From: HGM04593 sp964512955
GTDB taxonomy: Bacteria > Bacteroidota > Bacteroidia > Bacteroidales > Bacteroidaceae
Reading direction: 5' to 3'
Assembly: GCA_964512955.1 (NCBI GenBank)
Contig: CAZEKX010000103.1
Span: 1 to 5,698 of the forward strand
DNA length: 5,698 nucleotides
The notes beneath the pieces were generated by a model. That model searched no databases, had not been told where the DNA came from, and saw only the letters and a list, made by a program, of their open reading frames with translations. The translations under genes and the position numbers were made by a program. Below, piece by piece: positions 1 through 5,698 of the stretch (position 1 is its first letter; each line of letters begins with the position of its first letter).

Positions 1-31
1 AAAGTCGTGAGCAAGGTGGGGATTTTGTTGC

Positions 32-60
32 ACTTCTATCTTGACAGTATAGAAGTTTTT
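32..60 (+). terminator. Rho-independent terminator of an upstream + strand gene
   Basis: A perfect 8-bp stem, ACTTCTAT (32-39) with ATAGAAGT (49-56), encloses a 9-nt loop and runs into a T tract (56-60). This is the layout of an intrinsic terminator read on the + strand. The gene it serves lies almost wholly outside the window. Its stop codon could be TGA at 8-10, 21 nt before the stem, or TGA at 42-44 inside the loop in another frame. The first arrangement is the more usual one. The stem is AT-rich, so termination may be only moderate. Confidence 0.65.
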
Positions 61-82
61 GCTAAAACACTGTATTACACAC

Positions 83-111
83 ATATATAATATTTACACC
101 ATATTATATAT
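83..111. repeat. AT-only inverted repeat in the intergenic region
   Basis: ATATATAATAT (83-93) is the exact reverse complement of ATATTATATAT (101-111), with a 7-nt spacer. No T tract follows on either strand, so it is not a second classical terminator. It lies in the non-coding stretch 61-271 between the upstream terminator and the DUF5686 gene, where I see no credible gene. Chance is a real possibility in DNA this AT-rich, but an 11-bp perfect arm is fairly long. Confidence 0.45.
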
Positions 112-230
112 AATAAGGAAAAGAAAATGCATAGTTTAAATAAGATAAAAAAAAGAATTGCAACCAGGTTGGAGAATGTAAAGAAATGCAAAATATTAAT
201 AAACCATAAACATAATAGAGTAAAATTCCG

Positions 231-238
231 TAACTTTG
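231..238 (+). promoter_or_regulatory. Candidate -7 promoter element of the DUF5686 gene
   Basis: TAACTTTG matches the Bacteroidetes -7 pattern TAnnTTTG exactly and sits 33 bp before the start codon at 272, which would give a leader of roughly 25-30 nt. No TTTG is found at the expected -33 position (about 19-21 bp upstream), so only half of the promoter is supported. The hexamer GTAACT is directly repeated across the element (230-235 and 238-243). Confidence 0.45.
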
Positions 239-271
239 TAACTCCAAAAAATAAAAACATAAATACAAAAC

Positions 272-2863
272 ATGAGTTTTCGTATACATTATTATATATA
301 TATACTACTATTAGCATTGCTGTTTACTCCCAATAATATAGAGGCACAGAATGCAACAAGTCGTATCCGTATACATGGAACCGTTATAGATGCTTCAAAT
401 AACGAAAGTTTACCATACATTTCTGTAAGGATACGTAACACATCGTTAGGATGCAGTTCCGATAACAATGGAAACTTCTCATTTTTCACCCCTACCCTAC
501 GCGACACACTTATCCTGTCGAGTATTGGATATAAAGAGAAAAGAATTGCATTGTCGAGTAGAACAAAATTTCCGTTAAAGGTTAAAATGGAACCCGAGAA
601 TTATGAATTGAGCGAGATTACGATTAAACCTAAAAAGGAAAAATACAGACGCAAGAACAACCCTGCTGTAACATTGGCAAAAACAATCATAGATAAAAGA
701 GATGATAATGCTCCTGAAAACAAACCTTATTACAGTCGCGACCGCCATGAAAAATTAAATATTGCATTAAACAATTTCAATTCTGCTGCCGAAAGCCATT
801 TTGGAAAGAAATTTTCGTTTCTCGACCAATATATAGACACTTCGCTTATATCGGGCAAGCCCATTCTTCATGTCATGTCGCGAGAATTGCTTGCAACAGA
901 CTACTATCGCAAGTCGCCAAGACGGTTAAGGCAACATGTAAAAGCACGACAACGTAACGGTATAGACGACATGCTGTCTGCAGAATCTCTTGAGGCGTTA
1001 TACGAAGAGACATTTAAGGATATTGATATATTCCAGGACAACATTTCACTTTTTGGAAATAAATTTGTAAGTCCTTTATCGAAGTTGGGCCCAACATTCT
1101 ACCGTTACTACATAATGGATACAATTGATGTAAGCAACGAACGATGCATAGACCTTGCTTTCGCCCCGTTCAATTCCGAATCATTTGGATTTACCGGACA
1201 TATATATGTAACAGCCGATTCCACATTTTTTATTAAATTGGTACAAATGAATGTCCCCCACGATATAAATATGAATTTCGTGGAATATATGAACATTAAA
1301 CAAGAGTTTGACCGATTAAATGACGGCACAAGAATTTTGAACAAGGAGAGTTTGGTTACCGAGTTCAAGATTGTAAATGCAGTAAACGGATTCTACGCCA
1401 ACAGAGAGGTTGTTTACAAGAATTACGACTTTACAGAGAATGAATTTGCCACAAGTGTCTTAGAATTTCCCGGCAGCGTTGTCGAGGATGATAATTCTCT
1501 GCGTCGCAACGAAGAGTATTGGAACAACAACCGCCTTGCCGAAGTAACAGAAAAAGAGAATTCTGTAGGAAGAATGATGAAGGAGTTACGAGCCAACCCT
1601 GTTTACTATTGGATTGAAAAAGGCGTGTCGTTCCTATTCACCGGTTGGATACCGATTAGAGAGCACGAACCACCTATATTTTATGGTCCGGTAAATACAA
1701 GTATAAGTTTCAACGAATTGGAGGGAACACGTTTGCGCACCGGTGCCATGACATCGGCATATCTTAACCCACACCTTTTTGGAAACTTCTTTGTTGCATA
1801 CGGTACAAAAGACCATCGTTGGAAATACAAAGGAGAAATTGAGTATTCATTTAAGAAAAAGAAGGAACACCCCAATGAATTTCCAATACACTCAATAAAG
1901 ATGGCATACGAGCACGATGCGTTTCAATATGGACAAAACTATTTATATACAAACAAAGATAATATTTTCTTGAGTCTGAAACGACAAGAAGATAACAAAC
2001 TTGGATATGTAAAGAAAGCCGATTTCACATATACACGTGAGTTTTACAACCACTTTTCGTACAAATTGTCGCTCCGAAACAAAGAGAATATATCGACATA
2101 CCTTATTCCTTTTGAACGTACACAAACGATTGATGGAGAAACTACAAGTACGTTTGTTAAGAATCTTCGTCAGTCGGAGGTGGAACTATTCCTGCGATAT
2201 GCACCAAAAGAAAAGTTTACACAGACAAAATGGAACCGCCATTCCGTTCTACCGGAACACCCGGTATTTACCCTGTCGCATCGTATAGGAATAAAGGGCA
2301 TTGCCGGAGGTGATATAAACTACCACCATACCGAAGCAAGTTTCCGTAAACGTTTTTGGTTTTCGGCATTCGGATATACCGATTGTGTTATCAAAGGTGG
2401 AAAAGTGTGGAATAGAGTTCCTTTCCCTCTACTAATAATTCCCGATGCAAACCTATCGTACACCATTCAGGATGAATCGTTTGCAACCATGAATGCCATG
2501 GAATTTTTCAATGATGAATATGCGTCGTGGTACTTGACATACTACATGAACGGATTAATATTCAACAGAATACCGTTGATACGTAAATTAAACTGGCGTG
2601 AGGTGGTTTCGTTCCGAGGGATGTATGGACATCTTAGCAGCAAAAACCGTCCCGATCCTTTGAATACCGGTTCTCTATACAAGTTTCCATACAAAGACAA
2701 TACATACCACTTTTTGGGTTCAAAACCATACATGGAGTTCGCAGTAGGTATTGAGAATATTTTCAGAGTGCTACGTATTGATTATGTAAGACGATTGACC
2801 TACAGAGACTACCCCGGCATAGACAAAGATGGCGTAAGAATAAAACTACATATTCAATTCTAA
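272..2863 (+). CDS. DUF5686 outer-membrane protein with carboxypeptidase-regulatory-like domain
   Basis: This 863-residue protein is probably exported and inserted in the outer membrane. Residues 1-25 form a signal peptide: a short charged start, a hydrophobic core ILLLALLF, and likely cleavage after IEA before Q26. Residues about 31-107 read as a carboxypeptidase-regulatory-like beta-sandwich (RIHGTVIDASNNESLPYISV, then DNNGNFSF, SIGY and VKM), a module common at the N terminus of Bacteroidetes outer-membrane proteins. The segment ELSEITIKPKKEKYRRKNNP (112-131) leads into the DUF5686 region. From about residue 465 to the end the chain shows alternating polar/aromatic strands and finishes with an aromatic residue (LHIQF), as expected of a beta-barrel. 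The stretch about 743-863 (NGLIFNRIPLIRKLNWRE, then VGIENIFRVLRIDYVRRLTY) is typical of the family and recalls Omp85-like barrels. The molecular function is unknown. The ATG at 272 is chosen because it gives a complete signal peptide; its upstream region is A-rich with no Shine-Dalgarno. It is a single gene, convergent with the peptidase operon. Confidence 0.85.
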   Translation: MSFRIHYYIYILLLALLFTPNNIEAQNATSRIRIHGTVIDASNNESLPYISVRIRNTSLGCSSDNNGNFSFFTPTLRDTLILSSIGYKEKRIALSSRTKFPLKVKMEPENYELSEITIKPKKEKYRRKNNPAVTLAKTIIDKRDDNAPENKPYYSRDRHEKLNIALNNFNSAAESHFGKKFSFLDQYIDTSLISGKPILHVMSRELLATDYYRKSPRRLRQHVKARQRNGIDDMLSAESLEALYEETFKDIDIFQDNISLFGNKFVSPLSKLGPTFYRYYIMDTIDVSNERCIDLAFAPFNSESFGFTGHIYVTADSTFFIKLVQMNVPHDINMNFVEYMNIKQEFDRLNDGTRILNKESLVTEFKIVNAVNGFYANREVVYKNYDFTENEFATSVLEFPGSVVEDDNSLRRNEEYWNNNRLAEVTEKENSVGRMMKELRANPVYYWIEKGVSFLFTGWIPIREHEPPIFYGPVNTSISFNELEGTRLRTGAMTSAYLNPHLFGNFFVAYGTKDHRWKYKGEIEYSFKKKKEHPNEFPIHSIKMAYEHDAFQYGQNYLYTNKDNIFLSLKRQEDNKLGYVKKADFTYTREFYNHFSYKLSLRNKENISTYLIPFERTQTIDGETTSTFVKNLRQSEVELFLRYAPKEKFTQTKWNRHSVLPEHPVFTLSHRIGIKGIAGGDINYHHTEASFRKRFWFSAFGYTDCVIKGGKVWNRVPFPLLIIPDANLSYTIQDESFATMNAMEFFNDEYASWYLTYYMNGLIFNRIPLIRKLNWREVVSFRGMYGHLSSKNRPDPLNTGSLYKFPYKDNTYHFLGSKPYMEFAVGIENIFRVLRIDYVRRLTYRDYPGIDKDGVRIKLHIQF

Positions 2864-2878
2864 AACAGGTAGAAGAAA

Positions 2879-4102
2879 TCACCACCCTGCCAAATCCCAA
2901 CGTACTGCATTGTACCACTCTGTCGTGGAAAGTTGTGCATTAAACTGTTGCGACTGAAATTTTTCCTGTGGAAGATAGATAGATATACCACAATATTTAT
3001 CTTGCTCTACAGGGATATATTTACGCAAAATATCGGTAAACCAACTCTGGGAAGCACATTTATATGGGACTGCAAGATTCAAAGCGGCAGCCCATTGAGA
3101 ATACTCTGATGGCAATAAGAATTCCATCATTACAGCATTTATATCGAAATAATCGGGATAGTAATTATTTCCCGGTAAATAAGTAAATATTTCGCTATAA
3201 TTATTGTCTTTGTTGCGAGAAAAATATTTTGATATATAATCTGCTGTCTGCATTGCCAGATTACCCATTTCACTACAATTGACAACAGAAAGAACAACAC
3301 CATTCTTAAGATTGGAATATGCTGAATAGTAGGCATTCATCATATTCTTCACCGCCTCTTCATTAAATGGTTTGGCAAAAAAACATTCCAATATCAGATT
3401 ATATGGAGCACCATCGGCCGGAAGTTCTGCCGGGGAAGCCAATATCCATTTAGCACTGTTACGCAAGGCATACGCAGTCTCTACATTCTGCATAAAACAT
3501 GCATCGAACATAAGCAGTTCTATTTTTACCGGTAAATTTATAATGAATTCGGCAAGTTCCTCTATCTCTATTGTAGTATTATAGGAATCGGAAAATGAAC
3601 TGTTTCTTTCATTATCGACACCAATGGAACGCTGAACCGGCGAAGACTTAGACCTTATCCACCCACTGCCATGCGACCACATAACAAGATTCATGCTATA
3701 CGACGGATACCTTTCGAGAATAATATCAAAGACCTTACGCATTCCAACAGTATCGCTTGAACAGAAATCTTCGTCAAAGCGATAAACGGTATCACACTCG
3801 GCACGTCCGTTATTATTATAGAAACGACATATTCGGGGATTCTTGGTGTCATCCACAAACGCCAACATATTGCAATCGCCGGGAACGCATGTCGCAGATG
3901 CAAACATTTCCTTTATATCTGATGCAGCAAACGAAGACAACCTGTTTTCTGCCATCATATATACCAATGTTGTTATTCTTGCAGTATCAGCACTTTCTTC
4001 TTCGGGTGGATATGGTAAATCCACATCATCACGACATGATGATATGGCAAACATGATAAAGTAAAACAGAATGTAACTAAAAAGCCCCCCGTTAGTTTTC
4101 AT
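2879..4102 (-). CDS. Clostripain-family (C11) cysteine peptidase, lipoprotein
   Basis: This is a predicted lipid-anchored peptidase of family C11 (clan CD), whose members cut after Arg or Lys. From the ATG at 4102 it has 407 residues. Residues 1-22 are a lipoprotein signal ending in the lipobox ISSC, with lipidated Cys23. The following RDDVD is acidic, as in Bacteroidetes surface-export signals. The catalytic His144 lies in WSHGSGW and the catalytic Cys202 in FDACFMQ. Asp200, two residues before Cys, is the position that in studied C11 enzymes contacts the basic P1 side chain. Between His and Cys, Arg158 (VQR/SIG) could be an activation cleavage site; this is inference. The C terminus (TEWYNAVRWDLAGW) is intact. 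An alternative GTG start at 4108 adds two residues and overlaps the preceding stop by 4 bp. The ATG, 2 nt after that stop, is preferred as the commoner start codon. It is the second gene of a two-gene operon. Substrate unknown; relatives include clostripain and the Bacteroides fragilis toxin-activating protease. Confidence 0.9.
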   Translation of the reverse strand: MKTNGGLFSYILFYFIMFAISSCRDDVDLPYPPEEESADTARITTLVYMMAENRLSSFAASDIKEMFASATCVPGDCNMLAFVDDTKNPRICRFYNNNGRAECDTVYRFDEDFCSSDTVGMRKVFDIILERYPSYSMNLVMWSHGSGWIRSKSSPVQRSIGVDNERNSSFSDSYNTTIEIEELAEFIINLPVKIELLMFDACFMQNVETAYALRNSAKWILASPAELPADGAPYNLILECFFAKPFNEEAVKNMMNAYYSAYSNLKNGVVLSVVNCSEMGNLAMQTADYISKYFSRNKDNNYSEIFTYLPGNNYYPDYFDINAVMMEFLLPSEYSQWAAALNLAVPYKCASQSWFTDILRKYIPVEQDKYCGISIYLPQEKFQSQQFNAQLSTTEWYNAVRWDLAGW

Positions 4103-4104
4103 TC

Positions 4105-4488
4105 TCACGGCTTTGTAAAATTGAATTGGCTACCCAAATAACGAACGGTCTTACCCTGTTTGTTGATAAGTCTCTTATTTAATTTAGCCACTTTCTTTTT
4201 TAATTTAGACTCTTTTTTTGAAAAATAGACAACAGATGTACGACCCGGAAGTTTCTTATTAAAAGACATAAAATCCTTCAGTTCATAAGCATAGTGCTGA
4301 CGTGAAGGTAAGAAACGCGTTTTTTTATCCAACTTAACACTGTCGAGATATTGAACCTCGGTAAAATATACTATTGAATCGGAGAAAGAGATAGATGCTC
4401 CGAATATATACACACCATCTTTATCTTTTGCCTGTATGGATATTGTAGCAAAAAGTGCAAATAATAATATTATAAAAGGTTTATTCAT
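4105..4488 (-). CDS. Small exported protein of unknown function, upstream partner of the C11 peptidase
   Basis: This 127-residue protein has a clear signal peptide (MNKPFIILLFALFATISIQA, cleaved before KDKDG) and no lipobox, so it is likely periplasmic or secreted, about 107 residues when mature. The mature part has beta-rich segments (VYIFGASISFSDSIVYFTEV at 27-46; RTSVVYFSKK at 83-92), a very basic stretch (about 91-113, KKESKLKKKVAKLNKRLINK) that is probably helical, and a terminal segment VRYLGSQFNF. It resembles short hypothetical proteins I recall from Bacteroidales with a VYxFGxSxSFxDSxVYFT-like start, but I cannot assign a domain or function. The ATG at 4488 is chosen over an in-frame TTG at 4512 because it starts exactly at the signal peptide. 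Its stop lies 2 nt before the peptidase ATG (or overlaps its alternative GTG), so the two are probably co-transcribed and translationally coupled. Confidence 0.8.
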   Translation of the reverse strand: MNKPFIILLFALFATISIQAKDKDGVYIFGASISFSDSIVYFTEVQYLDSVKLDKKTRFLPSRQHYAYELKDFMSFNKKLPGRTSVVYFSKKESKLKKKVAKLNKRLINKQGKTVRYLGSQFNFTKP

Positions 4489-4515
4489 AATTCTGTTTTT
4501 ACAATGGTGCAAATA

Positions 4516-4529
4516 AGATTTATAAATCT
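4516..4529. repeat. 14-bp perfect palindrome in the leader of the peptidase operon
   Basis: AGATTTATAAATCT is its own reverse complement. It lies 27 bp upstream of the small protein's start codon, inside the transcript expected from the candidate promoter at 4572-4579. It could be a DNA-binding site or a weak 5-bp hairpin in RNA. AT-rich composition makes chance occurrence possible. Confidence 0.35.
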
Positions 4530-4571
4530 ATTTTTAAATCACAATCTATATATCTTTATTTACAACGGATG

Positions 4572-4579
4572 CAAAGTTA
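4572..4579 (-). promoter_or_regulatory. Candidate -7 promoter element of the small protein/peptidase operon
   Basis: On the minus strand this reads TAACTTTG, an exact match to the Bacteroidetes TAnnTTTG -7 pattern and identical to the element before the DUF5686 gene. About 20 bp upstream there is a T tract (TTTT, 4603-4600) rather than the consensus TTTG, so the -33 half is imperfect. Transcription would begin near 4565, giving a leader of about 75-80 nt before the ATG at 4488. Confidence 0.5.
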
Positions 4580-4602
4580 AGAAATTCATTTATATATATA
4601 AA

Positions 4603-4618
4603 AAAAGTTGTAACTTTT
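4603..4618. repeat. Dyad at the upstream edge of the operon promoter
   Basis: AAAAGTT (4603-4609) and AACTTTT (4612-4618) form a perfect inverted repeat with a 2-bp centre. It abuts the position where the -33 element of the minus strand promoter would lie, which would suit an operator for a dimeric regulator. No regulator gene is nearby, so this rests on position and symmetry alone. Confidence 0.3.
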
Positions 4619-4630
4619 AACATTATGCGC

Positions 4631-4666
4631 AGAAAAACAAACGGACCACATTTTTGTGTGGTCCGT
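4631..4666 (-). terminator. Rho-independent terminator of rpoD
   Basis: A perfect 10-bp stem, ACGGACCACA (4641-4650) with TGTGGTCCGT (4657-4666), encloses a 6-nt loop. Read on the minus strand it is followed by TTGTTTTTCT (4640-4631). The stem begins 17 nt after the rpoD stop codon. It is GC-richer than its surroundings and is the strongest hairpin in the window. It separates rpoD from the peptidase operon, which therefore needs its own promoter. Confidence 0.92.
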
Positions 4667-4683
4667 AGATATTTCCAATAAAT

Positions 4684-5544
4684 TTATCCTAAATAGGATT
4701 TCAGCGGTTTACTACGCTGATTCTGCTTCAAACGGCGAATAGCCTTCTCTTTAATTTGGCGCACACGCTCACGTGTCAAACCGAATTTATCTCCAATCTC
4801 TTCAAGAGTCATCTCTTGCATACCGATACCGAAGAACATTTGGATAATCTCTTTTTCACGGTCGGAGAGTGTAGACAGAACACGGTCTATTTCACGCGAT
4901 AGAGACTCACTTACCAAAAGGTTATCTGCCATAGGAGAATCGTCATTAACAAGTACGTCGAGCAGACTGTTATCCTCTCCATCCACAAATGGAGCATCTA
5001 CAGAAATATGTCTACCCGATACTTTTAATGAATCTACCACCTTGTCTACAGGTAAATCCAATTGGTCGGCAAGTTCCTCTGCCGATGGACGACGTTCATT
5101 TTCTTGCTCAAATTTTGAGAATGCCTTGCTAATTTTGTTGAGTGAACCGACTTGGTTCAATGGCAAGCGAACAATTCTCGATTGCTCTGCAAGAGCCTGA
5201 AGAATTGATTGTCTAATCCACCACACTGCGTAACTAATAAACTTGAAGCCTCGTGTTTCGTCGAACTTTTCAGCGGCTTTAATAAGTCCCAGGTTACCTT
5301 CGTTTATAAGGTCGGGCAAACTAAGTCCTTGGTTCTGATACTGCTTTGCCACAGATACGACAAAACGCAAATTGGCTCTCGTCAATTTTTCCAACGCCAA
5401 ACGATCGCCCTTGCGTATTCTTTGCGCCAATTCAACCTCTTCCTCAACGGTAATTAAGTCTTCACGGCCAATCTCTTGCAAGTATTTGTCGAGCGATGCG
5501 CTTTCGCGGTTTGTGATACTTTTTGTAATTTTTAATTGTCTCAT
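4684..5544 (-). CDS. rpoD: Primary sigma factor RpoD (sigma-70 family, short Bacteroidetes form)
   Basis: This is the housekeeping sigma subunit that directs RNA polymerase to most promoters. The 286-residue length is that of the Bacteroides primary sigma factor, which lacks the long acidic region 1.1 of proteobacterial RpoD. Region 1.2 is at about 16-48 (SLDKYLQEIGREDLITVEEE). Region 2 is at about 52-128, with the core-binding NLRFVVSVAKQYQ and LPDLINEGNLGLIKA and the -10/melting segment GFKFISYAVWWIRQSI. Region 3 follows at about 137-205. Region 4 is at about 218-275, with the helix-turn-helix TLEEIGDKFGLTRERVRQIK contacting the -33 element. The C terminus KSYLG is typical. The start MRQLKITKS at 5544 is chosen because it matches the family. 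The frame stays open upstream to 5631, but that stretch contains the promoter and its predicted residues are unlike sigma factors. All regions are intact. It is monocistronic, with its own promoter and terminator. Confidence 0.97.
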   Translation of the reverse strand: MRQLKITKSITNRESASLDKYLQEIGREDLITVEEEVELAQRIRKGDRLALEKLTRANLRFVVSVAKQYQNQGLSLPDLINEGNLGLIKAAEKFDETRGFKFISYAVWWIRQSILQALAEQSRIVRLPLNQVGSLNKISKAFSKFEQENERRPSAEELADQLDLPVDKVVDSLKVSGRHISVDAPFVDGEDNSLLDVLVNDDSPMADNLLVSESLSREIDRVLSTLSDREKEIIQMFFGIGMQEMTLEEIGDKFGLTRERVRQIKEKAIRRLKQNQRSKPLKSYLG

Positions 5545-5559
5545 TATACTGCGTATAAT
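5543..5559 (-). promoter_or_regulatory. 17-bp dyad in the rpoD leader, running into the start codon
   Basis: On the minus strand ATTATAC (5559-5553) is followed by GCA and GTATAAT (5549-5543), a perfect 7-bp inverted repeat with a 3-nt centre. Its last two bases are the A and T of the rpoD ATG. With transcription starting near 5562, the dyad would occupy almost the whole leader. It could act as an operator just downstream of the promoter, or as a weak mRNA hairpin covering the start codon. The symmetry is certain; the function is inference. Confidence 0.45.
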
Positions 5560-5568
5560 TTCAATTTG

Positions 5569-5600
5569 CAAAGATACTACTTTACAACCTAAAATACAAA
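5569..5600 (-). promoter_or_regulatory. rpoD promoter of the Bacteroides type (-33 TTTG, -7 TATCTTTG)
   Basis: Read on the minus strand, TTTG at 5600-5597 is separated by 20 bp from TATCTTTG at 5576-5569. This fits the Bacteroides consensus TTTG-N19-21-TAnnTTTG in both boxes and in spacing. The -7 box ends 24 bp before the ATG at 5544, so transcription should start near 5562 and the leader should be about 15-20 nt. It is the best promoter match in the window and suits a constitutively expressed gene. Confidence 0.8.
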
Positions 5601-5698
5601 TTTTTATCGACAAAAGTTCAAACAAAAACAAGAAAACAACTTCTGCGCAGAGTCAACCAGCAAGTGCAACATTACGAAATAAATTTGTAAAAGCACTC

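Noticed and set aside
3..44. Partial open frame ending SREQGGDFVALLS, possibly the C terminus of an upstream gene
   Set aside because: It looks protein-like, but its stop falls inside the terminator loop and another frame has a stop at 8-10 in better position. Too short to decide.
127..336. Open frame of 69 codons on the + strand
   Set aside because: It runs through the candidate promoter and 65 bp into the DUF5686 gene in another frame, and its Lys/Asn-rich composition is what AT-rich non-coding DNA yields.
3757..4064. Overlapping + strand open frames opposite the C11 peptidase gene
   Set aside because: They are antisense shadows of a gene with clear catalytic motifs, and have no signal or family features of their own.
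5545..5631. N-terminal extension of rpoD by 29 codons in the same frame
   Set aside because: The stretch contains the consensus promoter, its residues are unlike any sigma factor, and the start at 5544 gives the 286-residue length usual for the family.
5642..5651. Palindrome TCTGCGCAGA upstream of rpoD, sharing TGCGCAGA with 4626-4633
   Set aside because: Ten symmetric bases and an 8-bp shared word are too weak, and the second copy is not palindromic over the same length. Probably chance.
5680..5687. TAAATTTG on the + strand, a match to the -7 pattern for a gene beyond the window edge
   Set aside because: There is no -33 TTTG at the right distance and no visible start codon in the remaining bases; such matches are frequent in AT-rich DNA.
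5653..5697. Minus strand partial frame reading SAFTNLFRNVALAG then stop, possibly the end of a gene upstream of rpoD
   Set aside because: Only 14 codons, with no terminator or family signal. It remains possible but is not supported.

Overview
The window looks like a chromosomal piece of a Bacteroidales bacterium (Bacteroides/Prevotella-like; the genus cannot be fixed from this sequence). It is AT-rich. The main evidence is a 286-residue primary sigma factor of the short Bacteroidetes form, a DUF5686-type outer-membrane protein, a lipoprotein peptidase of the clostripain family, A/T-rich start regions without Shine-Dalgarno sequences, and -7 elements matching the Bacteroidetes pattern TAnnTTTG.

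Layout. Positions 1-60 hold the tail of an upstream + strand unit, ending in a Rho-independent terminator (32-60). Positions 61-271 are non-coding and very AT-rich, with an 11-bp inverted repeat (83-111) and a probable -7 element (231-238). A single + strand gene (272-2863) encodes a secreted protein with an N-terminal carboxypeptidase-regulatory-like domain and a DUF5686 region that ends as a predicted outer-membrane beta-barrel. It converges, with only 15 bp between stop codons, on a two-gene minus strand operon. The first gene of that operon encodes a small exported protein of unknown function (4488-4105). It is directly abutted or overlapped by a gene for a lipid-anchored C11 (clostripain-like) cysteine peptidase (4102 or 4108 down to 2879). 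A 195-bp non-coding gap (4489-4683) carries the operon's promoter candidate, two short dyads and the strong terminator of the next gene. The last gene is rpoD (5544-4684, minus strand). It has a promoter fitting the Bacteroides consensus (TTTG-N20-TATCTTTG, 5600-5569) and a 17-bp dyad that fills most of its short leader and runs into the start codon.

How the genes relate. The outer-membrane protein and the small protein/peptidase pair all act in the cell envelope but are transcribed towards each other, so no common regulation is implied. The small protein and the peptidase are probably translationally coupled and may work together. rpoD is a housekeeping gene with its own promoter and terminator. 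I see no mobile element, CRISPR array, tRNA or rRNA, and no clear novel multi-gene system. The least ordinary items are the rpoD leader dyad and the small protein/C11 peptidase pair.
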